Part shown: piece by piece, positions 41,500 through 53,600 of the stretch
Numbering within the stretch: position 1 is the first letter of the stretch
How the letters are laid out: each line of letters opens with the position of its first letter
Assembly (NCBI RefSeq): GCF_020509005.1
Contig: NC_063014.1
Span: forward strand, 124,001 to 188,000
Source of the DNA: Fulvia fulva
Taxonomy: Eukaryota; Ascomycota; Dothideomycetes; Mycosphaerellales; Mycosphaerellaceae
Length of the DNA stretch: 64,000 nucleotides
Reading direction: 5' to 3'
The notes under the pieces: generated by a model
Database searches by the model: none
Told to the model about the DNA's origin: nothing
Seen by the model: only the letters and a program-made list of their open reading frames with translations
Program-made: the position numbers and the translations under genes

Positions 41500-44400
41500 T
41501 TCTAGAACCTCGCCCCGTACGCCGACGATAACCGCCGCTAGTACTTCTCTAAGAAGGTTAACGACCTAGACGAGTTCGACGGTAATAAGAGCAAGTTTAA
41601 GGCATTTAAGACATAGCTTACTATTAAGCTATTAGCTAATACCGACCACTTTCCGTAAGAGAAGGACAAAGTTACGTACGTCTTCTCCCTCCTTTAGGGA
41701 GACGCCGCGGCTTAGGTATAACACTATATCGATAACGCTACGTAGACTATCGGCTACCCGGACGTCCTTACCTTAATATAGGACCTCCGTACTGCCTTTA
41801 GTGATCTAGACCGTAGAGCTACCGCCTAGAACGCTATCCACAACCTCCTCTAGAAGAATAAGAGCTTCGCCGAGTACCTCGCGGCCTTTAACCGCGATAT
41901 CGGGTTCACCGGCTATAACGAAGAGACTAAGAAGAGCACTCTCCGCCGTAGTTTATTAGTAGAGCTTCTTCGAGCCCTCGAGGACAAGGACGTCGGTACT
42001 ATAAGCTTCCGTAAGCTTATTAAGACCTACTAGCGCCTCGACTCTAATATAAAACATATCGCCTCTCTCCTCGCTTCCCGTTCTTAAGGTCGTTAGCCTC
42101 GTAGTCCCGGAAGCCACTTCGCTACTCTACTAGGCGCCGCCGCTCCTACGGCTCTCTCTCCCGTCTCTATAGGTAACGCTATAGATCTTAGCGCTAGTGC
42201 CGCCGTCCCTCGAGTCTAGGGCCTCGTTAACGGTAAGCTTACTCCCGAAGAGAAGCTTCGCCGTCGCTAGGCCGGACTCTATACCTACTACGGCGGTCTA
42301 GGCTATATCGTAGCTAACTGTCCGTAGCTCGCTACCCGTAACGCCCGTAACCCGGTTCGCGGCGCTGTCGGCGCTATCGAGCCTACTCCTACTACTCCCG
42401 CTAAGCAGGAAAAAGCCTAGGTCTTCCTTATCGACGCGAGGAAGACTAAGAACAACGTTTACCGAAAGTGAAGAGAGGAAGGAAGTTGAGGATTAATATA
42501 GTATAGCTAGACCTATACGACGAGACGGGTAAGGACTACGCTTATAAACCGTTCGTTACGAATATAAATATCGGCTTAAAGAAACTCTCTTCTTCTAATC
42601 TCACTCTTATAGACACTAGCGTACTAGGCGAGTCTTTTATAGACTATAAACTCGCGACCTCTCTTAACCTCAAACCCTAGGAACTAAAGTACCCTCGTAC
42701 TCTTAAACTCTTTAACGGTACGGAGACTACTACTAGTAAGATTACTTATATTATATACACGTTAATCACCCTCGGAGGTAAGCGTATGTCGATCACTAGC
42801 TTCCTTACGTCCCTACCGTATTAGAAGTTTATCCTCGGCCTCCCCTAGTTTAGACGATACCGACCTATTATCGACTAGACTTCCCTTACTATTAGCTTCC
42901 CTCTAGAAGTTCCTACGGTACCTCCGCCTTCTCCGCCGCCTTAGCGCGGTCCTAAGTATACTAAGATCTTCTAGGTAAACGCCGCTACCTTTACTACTAC
43001 TACTAAGTATCCTAAAGCTTAAGTCTTCGCCGCCTCTCTCCGCGATATCGATATCGCCCTCGAGAAGCTCGACAAGAAGCGTATACCTACCGACCCTACT
43101 ACGAAGGTCCCTCCTTAGGTATACCACATCCTCTACGTATTCGATACTAAAGCCGTAGACGAGCTACCTCCTTATCGCCCTTACGACCATAAGATTAAGC
43201 TAGAAGAAGGTGTAGAGACACCGTTCGGACCGCTATATTCTATGTCCCGAGAAGAGCTTATCGTCCTTAAGAGATACCTCGAAGAGAACCTGAAGAAGGG
43301 GTTCATTCGAGCGAGCCGTTCTAGCGCTAGTAGTCCCGTTATGTTCGTTAAGAAGCCCGGCGGTAGCCTACGCTTCTACGTAGACTACCGAGGCTTAAAC
43401 GCTATTATAAAGAAGAACCGCTACCTAATACCGTTGATTTAGGAGACGCTCGAGCGCCTCTCTAAGGCCAAGTACTTCACTAAGCTCGATATTATCGCTA
43501 CGTTTAACAAGTTACGAATAGTAGAAGGATACGAGTATCTTATAGCCTTCCGTACTCGCTACGGGCTATTCGAGTCGCTCGTTATGCCCTTCGGCGTTTA
43601 TAACGGGCCTAGTACCTTCTAGAACTTTATTAACGACATCCTTTAAGAGTTCCTCGATCAGTTCTATACTACCTATATCGACGACATCCTAGTCTATAGC
43701 GAGACTAAGGAGGAGCACCGCGAGCACGTCTATAAGGTCCTTTAGAAGCTCGTAGACGCCGGCTTATAGCTCGACATCGACAAGTACGAGTTTAAGAAGA
43801 CCGAAGTCAAGTTCCTTAGTTTGATCATTACCGTAGACGGTATTAAGATGGACTAAGAGAAGATCGACGCTATCGTCGAATAGGATGCTCCTACGAACAT
43901 TAAAGAGGTCTAGGGTTTCCTAGGCTTTACTAACTTCTACCGCCGCTTTATCTACGCATTCTCGGGCGTAGTACGCCCTTTAACGAAGCTCACGCGTAAG
44001 GGTAAGAAGTTCGCCTAGACCGACGAATACTAGGAGGCTTTTAACTTACTTAAAGCAAAGTTTATTAAGAACCCGCTTCTATAGCACTTCGATTTCGAAC
44101 TAGAGACCCGTATAGAGACCGACGTATCCGACGGCGTAGTAGGCGGTGTCCTACTATAACGCCGCTCGCCTAAATCCCCCTAGTTACCTATCGCCTTCCT
44201 CTCTAAGAAGATGACCGCTACGGAGTATAACTACGAGATCTACGATAAGGAGCTTCTCGCTATCGTCAAAGCTTTCGAAGAGTAGCGCCCCGAGCTCGAA
44301 GGCTCTACTATACCTATCTAAGTAAGCTCCGACTATAAGAACCTCGTCTACTTTATAAAGAGCAAGCTACTTAATCGTCGCTAGGCCCGCTAGAGCGAGT

Positions 44401-46340
44401 TCCTCTCCCGGTTCAACTTTATAATCTCGTATACGCCCGGTAAGGCCAACTCGATAGCCGACGCCCTTACCCGCCGCCCTAGTGACTCTCTAGTTGATCG
44501 AAGAGGGGGCCGGCAAATCGTAGAGCAACAAGTCATTAAAGAGTATAACCTCTCTTCCGAGCTTCGAGAGTACCTATTAAACGGCTAGCCTACGCTCGCC
44601 GCTTCCTTTGCTACTCTCGTGCTCGCTCCTACCTACCTTAACGAGAGTAACGATAAATCCGAGCCTAAAGAATACGCCTCGGACGCTAAGGACTTAAACG
44701 ACGATAAAGAGGGCTTAGTAACGACCGACGGCTTATCCGAATTAGACTTTAAGGGGTTTAATAATAAGGAGTAGCCCGAAGGCATTATAGCACGAGTACG
44801 AATAGCGTACGATGCCGACCTAGACGCCTAAGAGTTAGTTTAGGCCCTTAAATCTAGCGCGAGGACATTCCCGGGCTTCTCGCTATCCGAGTACGAGCTC
44901 TAGGAAGGTGTCGTCTACTTCCGTAAGAAGCTTTACGTACCGTAGCCCGAAGGCTCTAATATCCGAGCTAAGATTCTTTAAATCATCTACGACTCCGCCT
45001 CTAGGGGTCACCTAGGCGTAGCTAAGACCTATAAGCTCCTCGCTAGGTATTAATAGTAGCCGTATTCCTAGAAGGACGTCCGCCGCTACGTACTAAACTA
45101 CGCTACTTACCGAAGAGCTAAAGCTAACCGCTACCGTCCCTACGGTCTCTTATACCCTCTCCCGGCTCCTAATCGTCCGTAGAAGTACATTACGATAGAC
45201 TTTATTACCGATCTCCCTTACGGTAAGACCTTTAGCGGCGTAAAAGTAAAGGCCCTTCTAGTAATCGTAGACCGGTACTCTAAGGACCGGTATATAATCC
45301 CGTGCTAGAGTATGACCGTAAAGGAGACTACTCGCTTGTTCTACGAATTCGTCTAGCGCTTTCAAGGCCTCCCGGATAGCATCACCTCTAATAGGGGCAC
45401 CTAGTTCATCTCGTACTTCTAGAAGCGTCTATATACTATCCTAGGCATTAAGTATAACCTCTCGACTAGTTTTTAGCTACAGACCGACGGCTAGACCGAA
45501 ATTACGAACGCTATCCTCGAGTAGGTCCTTCGTTACTTCGTCGACTACTACTAGAAGGATTGGCCTTAGTATATCCCTACGGTAGAGTTCACTACTCGTA
45601 ACTAGGACTCGGAGACTACTAGCTACTCTCCCTTCTATACTACGAGAGGTTACTACCCTTGTATAGGTATAGAACTAGAAGAACCTCTCCCGCCTACCGA
45701 AGACGTAAACGAGTAAGTAGTAGACGAGTTCGCTACTATACTCTTATAGATCTATAAAGAAGTTCACGACGAGATAGTATACGTATAAGCAATCTACGAG
45801 GATTAAGCTAATCGTCGTCGCTAGCTAGCTCCCGACTACTAAGTAGGCGATATAGTCTACCTTAACTCTAAGAACATTAAGACGGACCGCCCCTCTAAGA
45901 AGCTAAACTAGAAGAACCTAGGTCCTTTTAAGATCACCGAGCGTATTAGTTTATACGCCTACTGTCTAGCTCTTCCTACGAACATAAAGATCTACGACGT
46001 CTTCTATCCCGTACGCCTTCGGCCGTCGGCTAAGGACCTATTCCCGAACTAAAACTAAGACATACTAGGTCCTCCCGATAAAGTAGAAGTCGACGAGCCT
46101 ATTAACCTACCTTCTAACGACTATACCGTCCGTAAGATCCGGGGAATCCGCGTAGAGCCTAACGACGTTAAAGGACTACCGCCGATCAAGTATAAAGTCG
46201 AATAGTAAGGTTGCCCTAAGTAGGATACCTTATAGGAACCTATCTAATATATCATCTTTAATCGTTAAGTAATCGAAGAATACTACGCCCGCGTAGACGG
46301 CCTAGAAGTCAATATCGGTAGGCTCTTCGAATCTAAGCTC
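41500..46340 (+). pseudogene. gag-pol of the RIP-mutated Gypsy
   Basis: gag begins near 41500 with NNRR-type sequence and a SKFKAFKT block. A zinc knuckle near 42270-42330 survives only as GGLGYIVANCP, its Cys/His codons changed. The protease site LIDTSVLGESF lies near 42607. Reverse transcriptase follows: the [20 protein letters not shown] block at 43337-43400 and [11 protein letters not shown] at about 43669-43700. RNase H lies near 44200-44480 and integrase near 45000-45680. The end near 46140-46330 has a chromodomain-like GIRVEPNDVKGLPPIKYKVE. Stops at Gln and Trp positions occur every few dozen codons, so no protein is made. Domain order shows a Gypsy-type element. Confidence 0.85.
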
Positions 46341-46468
46341 TTCGACGGGGCTTACTAATAGTATATCGACTATAATATTAGGCCTAGGCCTAGTACTAAA
46401 GCTGAACATCCTCGATATATAGAACTACTACGGCTTCGTAGGAACTTAGCTTTGTTCGGGGGGGCTAC

Positions 46469-46986
46469 TATTATAGTCTCCCTATAGAGTGTACAGAAGG
46501 TAGGGACAGAAGAGCCTTAGAGTACTTAGAAGTCGTTAAGAAGTGATAGTCTAGCTTAGTATATAAGCGCTAAGAATCATATACCCCGTAATATTCGCTA
46601 CGGGACCTAGCCCTCTAAATTCACCCCTCTACTAAACCTTAACAGATTCACTTCGGCTCGTGACTATATGACTTACGGCACTCCCGCGAGTACCCGCGAC
46701 TACGCTAAACCCTAGAAGAAGCACGTAGAAGACTCGGAACGTAGGGCAGGTTGGAATAAGGTTTTGAGTAAAGCTACTAAGCGCGGCTTCGTACGGGTTA
46801 GCCCTATTAATACGGGGACACGCACTCGCGAGGGTCGCGTATAAATATCTAGCCTTCCTAGGCCTCTCTTGCTTTCTTCGTCTTTCGTTTTGTATAGCAA
46901 TTATACTACACCCTTTATATCTACACTTCGTACCTACATTCTCGCTTTTACCCTTATATCTTATAGGCTAGGCTCTCGCCCTAACA
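46469..46986 (+). repeat. 3' LTR of the RIP-mutated Gypsy
   Basis: 518 bp; it starts TATTATAGTC where the 5' copy has TGTCATAGTC and ends CTAACA. It is followed directly by TCTCG, the right copy of the target-site duplication. Confidence 0.92.
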
Positions 46987-46991
46987 TCTCG

Positions 46992-49900
46992 TATAGGAGG
47001 TTATAGTCTACTCACTTCCTATTAATAGTACTTAGACCTTTTTATGACAGGTTAAGCTAGCTTATAAACCTCTAGAAGTGTAGACTAGTCTTTAGTTTTA
47101 TAAACCCATCTATAACTATCTTAGAGGTTAGGGTGTACTTAATAGCAATAAGCCTCCTCTACCAAAGTTTCCTAATAGCGTTATAGGCAATGTCAATGTG
47201 CTTCGACTTGTTATAAACATATACATCTTTTACTAGGGTAAGGGTAGCTTAATTGTTACCTCTTAATTAGACTAGTCTCAAATTTGATACAGTCTCCTAG
47301 TTTCTAGTGATTCTTAGTTAATAGGAACAGTCTCCTACTAACCCTAGACAATCCATTTTTCTTAGTAGTAAAGCTAGGAATTAGGACTGCTTCGTATATA
47401 CATTTATAGCTATATATTTAGCCTCTATTATAGATGTTGCTACAGACTTTTGCTTCTTACTTATCTAAGAAACTAGTACCCTATAGAGGAAGAAGACATA
47501 CCTAAGGATTAAGACTCTGTCTGCTTTGTCTATTACATAATCAGAATCACAGTATCTAATAAGGTGTCCTTTTCTAGACTTTAAGAACTAAAGTCCTAGA
47601 TTAGGGTATAATCTTAGGTACCTAGTGATCTTCTTCAAAGCCTTCATATAGTAGGTGGATAGGTCACTTATAAATAAGCTCATCCTTCCTAGGGCAAAAG
47701 CAATGTCTAGCCTTATAATTGTTGCTAGCTACATCTAAGTACTATTGATACTCTAGTACTCTGCCTTGTTATACCTCTTATCTATATAGCTTAAAGGTTT
47801 AAGGGCCTTATAGCTGTCTATAGGTAAGTATATAGGTGCTGCCTTCTTATAGTTCATTCCTATCTTAGCTAGGCTATCCCTAATAAAGTGTCCTTAGTTA
47901 AGTTTTAGGTTTCCTCTCTTCCTGTCCCTTATAACTCTTATACTAAGGATCTTTTTAGGTTCACCTAGATCTTCGATCTTGAAGATCTTACTAAGTTCTC
48001 TTTTAAACTAGAGAACATCTATTAACCTTAGTGTAGCAATTGGAATGTCATCCACATATATAAGGATTATAATCTCCCTCTTTTTATAGATAAGTAGGTA
48101 TAGATCTACTTCTGACTGTGTGAATCCAATCTCTCTAAGCTTTAACATATAGAGTTGATTCTAATCTCTAGCTACTTACTTAAGTCTATATAAGCTTTTA
48201 AGGATTTTGAACACTATGTCTAGTAGAAGCTCAACTCCTAGTAGTAGTAATATAAAGATGTCTTTATAGAGGGTGCTTTCTGTGAATGTATAGTTCACAT
48301 CTACTTAGTAAAGATGAAGATCCTTCTTATATACAATAGCCATAAACACCCTAAGGGTGTCCTATCTTACTATAGGTGCAAATGTCTCTATAAAGTCAAC
48401 ACTAAACTTCTATAAGAAGCCCCTTATAACTAGTCTAGCCTTGAACTTTTCAATAGCTCTACTAATGCTTCTCTTAATATTAAAGACCTATCTTGATATA
48501 ACTAGATTTGCTCCTTTTAGTAGAACAGAATTTTCCTAGGTGTTGTTACTCTATAGAGCATCTAGTTCCTTTTAGATTGCTTCCTTCTAACGATGTCCCT
48601 ATTTCTTGTCATTTATAGCATCCTTATAGAATTTTAGAATTGGGACCTCTTACTTATATATAATGGCTTCTATAGTTACTATAAAGGCCATTTCCTTAAC
48701 TTCTTCTAGGAATTCGCTATCCTATAGTATTGAACTGTCTACTAATTGTATAGCTATAAAGAAAGCTTAGTAAAAAGCAGTAAGGTTCTCTAAGAGGTCT
48801 ATTACTTCTACTACTTTAGTAGTGAGTTCGGGCTTAAGGACTATAGATTTTAGGGCTTTCTATTTCATATTATAGCCCTCAACATCATAGTCAGCCTTTC
48901 TCTTTCTAAGGGATAATTTAGGGACCGTCACTTATAACCTAGTAACGTCTATTTCCTAGGGATCTAGGGAGCTTCTCTTAATTAGCTAATCGATTTTCTA
49001 AAATTCCCCTACGTTCTCCGGAGGTTAGGGAAGTTATATAAACAGCTTTCTCGGCTAAGCAACTTTAGGGCTCTTAATTAGCTAATCTATTTCGGGGGTA
49101 CTTTAATAGACGCCTAAAGAGTAGGTAGATTGTCCTAAGGATACGTTTTTCCTCGGCCTTCCTAAGGGCTTCCTAGCTAGTGTACTGCTTAGTAGATTGA
49201 ATGTTGGAACGTTAAGACCTATATCACCTCTAGGCTAGTCCTTAGAGAAGTCTGTATATATGTGTTGTTTAACAGCTCTTATGTCTAGTTCCTAAAAGAG
49301 CTAGGCTTTAGCTATGTTTTCAATATACCTAATATATACTGCTTCTTTACCCCTATTTATTAGCTTATTACTTCTTGCCTATTAAGGTTAGGATCTTATG
49401 TCTATATAGACAACAGCTTTGTATCCCTAAACTTTCAAATAGTTAATAGTCGGTTTGATGCTATCAAAAGCCTTATCTAGTAAAACCTTAAACCTATCGT
49501 AATCTAGGCTATTTAGCAGTTTGTTCCTTATATAAGTTTAGGCCTCTAGTGCTTTAGGCCAAAATTCAACCGGCATTTTAGCCTCTTCAAGTATTGCCCT
49601 TATAGAGTCCTCTAAGGTTTGTATTGACCTCTTAACTAGTCCATTCTGTAGAGAGTTGTATGCCTTAGTCGGCTCGAGCCTAATCCCTAAATCCTTCTCT
49701 TACTACTTTACTAATGTAATAAGTTCTTTTATATTGTTAAGTCTTACTGCTTTTAGCTACGCTAATGATTTCCTCTCTACTTTAATCTTCTAGTTCTAGA
49801 GAGTAACTGGAGCATCTTCTCTTTTCCTAAGAGGAAAGGTCCACTTCTTCCTAGAGAAGTTGTTAACAATCTTAAGCTAGTATTTGAATCCTAGTCTTGA

Positions 49901-50434
49901 GATTAGTAGTAGGCTATATATGTCAATAGATATAAGGGCAAGTCTTTTAGGTCTTCTCTCTATAACTTTGCCTTTATACTTCTTCATCTTTGCTATTGAA
50001 CATACTCTACACTAGTGAAAGCTATCCTTAGGGATAGGAATAGGTTCTTTTAAGTCTATTACCTTATAAAGATTCTAGAGCAAATTCTTCCCAAAGTTTA
50101 CAAATCTTCTATACTAAAGCACCTACTACTTTAGGTCGGTCTCTAATTAAGTAGTCACAAAGGCATTCTCTATTAGTAGTGCACATAATGAGTAATGTGC
50201 CCGTTCTTATAGGAGAGGAGAAATCTTATTAATGAATAGAACTCCCCTAAGGAGCTTTGTCTAGACAACAGTCTTACTAGAGGGGGAAATAAGAGAAAAT
50301 AATAGAGGTTGAACACCAAACTACTTACTAAACTAGTTCTATAAAACCAGGTTTACTCCTAGCTTAGGTATAAGTAGGACATCTTCTAAAACAACTTTTC
50401 TACTAGCTCTCCTACTCATCTCTACATTCCTAAT
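46992..50434 (-). mobile_element. RIP-mutated Ty1/Copia element, segment 1 (integrase, reverse transcriptase, RNase H)
   Basis: Minus-strand translation shows, from right to left, the pre-integrase segment SRRASRKVVLEDVLLIPKLG (about 50410-50350) and integrase near 49600-50050 (GLVKRSIQTLEDSIRAILEE, KMPVEF). Reverse transcriptase follows, with IILIYVDDIPIATL at about 48030-48075. RNase H comes last, ending with the Copia hallmark KSKHIDIAYNAIRKLW near 47160-47230. Gln/Trp codons are stops throughout. The order integrase-RT-RNase H identifies Ty1/Copia, not Gypsy. Its left end meets the Gypsy target duplication at 46991; its right end meets the chromovirus target duplication at 50435. Confidence 0.85.
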
Positions 50435-50439
50435 ATAAG
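50435..50439. repeat. Left target-site duplication ATAAG of the chromovirus
   Basis: ATAAG lies directly before the LTR and is repeated at 57662-57666 directly after the other LTR: a 5-bp duplication, as expected for Ty3/Gypsy integrase. Confidence 0.93.
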
Positions 50440-50623
50440 TGTAAGGGCGCGCGTACCATAGGGTCCGAATGAGATAGTTGTTGTTCTACGAAGCTACGAA
50501 AGAGGAGCGCGAGGCGCGGCGAAGTTATAAAGTAAAGCCAAGCCGCGCTAACCCGATGCAGAAGGTCCGCGGTTCAGCCGGGCCGACGCAGCTACAGTGA
50601 GGGGTCGCGGGCTGCCCGTGACA
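50440..50623 (-). repeat. 3' LTR of the chromovirus
   Basis: 184 bp. On the plus strand it reads TGTAAGGGCG..CCCGTGACA. By eye it is identical to 57478-57661. The last 25 codons of pol and their stop (50548) are inside it. Confidence 0.95.
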
Positions 50624-53600
50624 GTACCCCCCCTCCCAAAACACGCCTCAGTCCTCTGAGCGTTATTCACCTTGTGAGGCCACTTGCCTGTCGAGCTCCA
50701 TAATCGCGCGAACGCCGAATCATCCTCTAGTGCCCTGTCGTCATCCGATAACATCGCATTCGCTCTATCAAGACTATCCTCGACCGGCTTCCTTCGAGAA
50801 ACATGTTGCCTAGTTAGCTGGCTTGCCCCAGATCTAAGTCTGTCTTCGGCTCGCACTCGCGTATGATCCTTATGACCAAAGTTGGGTATCATTGCAGGCT
50901 CTGTAGGCTCCACTCGAGTATCGAATATGTGCGGAGCAGATTCTATTAGAGGCAAGGCTCGAGGCGACTCATTCGTGACGGTGTCTTTCGGAATGACCCT
51001 GATCGAGTTGAGCCCGAGTATCTCAGTGGCTGGTAGGGACCAGTCAGATGGAGCTGCGAAGCCTACAGGCGTAGACAACTCCGGCCGGTTATGGTGAAAG
51101 TCTGCAACAGCGGCGGCTGCGTGTTCAAGCATGTCCTCTGCAGGTTGCCAGGTCTCACCATCCTCTTCGTTCTGATATCCAGCCCATTTCACCTTGTACC
51201 ATGTATCTACTTTGCGCTTGTGCCCCTTCTTCACCTTGCCTGCCCGCTTACGGGTGTACATGTCAAGGATCTTTTCCACCTCGTACATGTGCGTAGGTGC
51301 TGCCACTACATCGGCTGCTGCATCAGCCTCGGTGGTGTCAGGTTCGATAGTTATCGGTGGTGGCGGCGCCAGATGCTGCCCTTCAAGTGGTGGGAAATCG
51401 GGGTGGTCGGCTCGTTGTAGTAGTGAGGTGTGGAAGCAGTTATCAAGTCCTACTAGAGCGTCTGATAGTTTCAGTCGATAAGAGAGTCTGGCCGGCATAA
51501 CTTCCGTGATCTGGTAAGGGCCGGCATATCTCCTGTCCAGCTTCTTAGATGGTCGAGTCGTGCGGATGTTCTTGGTGCTAAGATACACCCAATCACCCAC
51601 CTTGTAGTCTGGAGGAATGCTTCGGTGGCGGTTTGCTGCCTCTGCTTGGAGAGCTTGTGACATTCGCATATTCTCTTGAAGGTGTTTGTGAAGCTCGCAA
51701 ATTCGACGCACAAAGGTTTCTGCTGATCGCGCGTCCAGTCGCTGGAGAGTGGTCAGTCCTCCCTCCTTTCCAGCGTTCAGGTCAACTCGCTCTATGAACT
51801 CAGGGTTGTATCCTAAGGTGGCGTAGAACGGCGACACACCAGTAGTCTCAGACAGGTGATTGTTGATCGCGAACTGAGCAAGGCACAGCCATTCTGCCCA
51901 GTCATCCTGTGCCTCGTTGGTGAACATGCGGAGATACTGTTCCATCGCCTGGTTAGTGCGTTCTGACTGTCCATCAGTTTCTGGGTGATACGAAGAACTC
52001 AGCTTGCGATTTGTGCGGAGCATCTTGCAGAGTTTCTTCCAGAAGGTAGCAACCCACTGCTTGCCACGGTCTGATGTAATGGTGTCAGGAAACCCGCGCC
52101 GACAGAACACATGTTTGAGGAAAAGCCTTGCCGTATTCTGTGCTGTCATTGCGCCAATAGGGATCAGCTCGACTTCCTTAGTGAGCCTGTCAGTGACGGT
52201 CATAATGTTGTTGTAGACCATGCCGTCAAGAGTGCTGTCTGGGAGTCCGACAACGAAGTCGACTGCAATGTGTTTCCAAGGCCGATCTGGAACAGGAAGT
52301 GGCTGTAGTAATCCTAGTGGCTGGGAGTGCAGAGATTTTGTTGTACGGCAGGTGCGGCAATTCGCGGTGTATCTGCGCACGGATCTCGCTAATCCAGGCC
52401 AGTAGAATTCACGTGCTACGAGTTCATAAGTGCGAGCTCGTCCTGGATGGCCTGCTGCTGGAGCGTCATGGTTTATCTTGATTATCCTGGTCTGTAAAGC
52501 TTGGTCATTTGGTACCCATAAGCTCCAGCCGTCGTATTGGTTTCGAACATATAGCAGGTCGCCATCCACTTTGCAGTGTGCTGGGTGAATCTTCGCTCTC
52601 TGTAGCAGTGTAGGAGTGCGGTCTTTCTGCAGGTCCTTAATCGCGGTCTTGAGCTCGTTATCGGTTACGTACGCCGTCGACATTCGATACTCGAGTTCGG
52701 CTTCCCGCTGACTTTCACGCGTCGCCGGTTGTTCAGTAGGCGCATCTCGTTCTGTAGGCATAAACTCTTCAGCTTCAGGGTTTAGCGGTACTGGTTCCTC
52801 TTCTTCCGGCGCATCTTCTACTGTTGCCTGTAGTGAGGCGATCTTAAGGAATCGCTTAGGAGGCAGCAATGTCTGATGCTGATGCTGGTTCCGAGGGTCG
52901 TCCACCCCCTGCGGAAGGTCCTGGCTGCGTCTCGTCAGGCTGTCTGGCTTTGTACCTTGAAGTCCTGGACGGTATATTATCTTGAAGTTGAACTGTGACA
53001 AGAACTCAGCCCAACGCGCTTGTCGCCGATTTAGCTGCTTTGTCGTCATGAAGTATTCCAGGTTCTTGTGGTCGGTGTAAATCTTGACTGGCTGTGAGTC
53101 CTCATCATCTGCCTCGCAGGCGAGCTCGGGTCTCCATTCCTCAAAAGCCTTGATGATGGCTAACAGTTCCTTATCATAGATTTCATAATTGCACTCCTGT
53201 GGACTCAACTTCTTCGAGTAGAAGGCCACAGGATGTAGCACACCATTCTCGTCATACTGCGAAAGCACGCCGGCGTTCACAAAATCTGAAGAATCTGTCT
53301 CTATTACTGTTTCCCTGCCTGGCACGTAATGTGCGAGCATGCCGGCTTTGCTGAACGCAGCTTTCAAATTGTCAAAGGCTCGTTGGCAATCTAGTGACCA
53401 TTGAATCCTTCTGTTCTTGTGATTGCTTGGTCCGTCCGACTTGGTCAGGTTTGTGAGAGGAGCAGCTATGCGCGAAAATGCTTCGATGAATCGCCTGTAG
53501 AAGTTGGCAAATCCAAGGAAGGCCTGGACATCCTTCAGGTTCTCAGGAGCTTCCCATGTCTGAATACATTCGAGTTTCTCGGGGTCCATCTCGATGCCGT

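Larger units (their letters stand above)
40700..46986 (+). mobile_element. RIP-mutated Ty3/Gypsy LTR retrotransposon, full length
   Basis: Two 518-bp LTRs flank a 5.25-kb interior. The target-site duplication TCTCG is present at 40695-40699 and 46987-46991. The 5' LTR begins TGTCATAGTC and the 3' LTR TATTATAGTC, a G-to-A and C-to-T pair, and both end CTAACA. The interior holds gag, protease, reverse transcriptase, RNase H, integrase and a chromodomain-like end in the order of Ty3/Gypsy chromoviruses. All are broken by TAG/TAA at former Gln and Trp codons. The element lies in the end of the Copia element. It is 6,287 bp long. Confidence 0.92.

Noticed and set aside
40700..50434. A different genetic code with TAG/TAA as Gln
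   Set aside because: Stops also replace Trp and are confined to transposons; genes at 1-39 kb and the chromovirus use CAG/CAA normally. RIP explains it.
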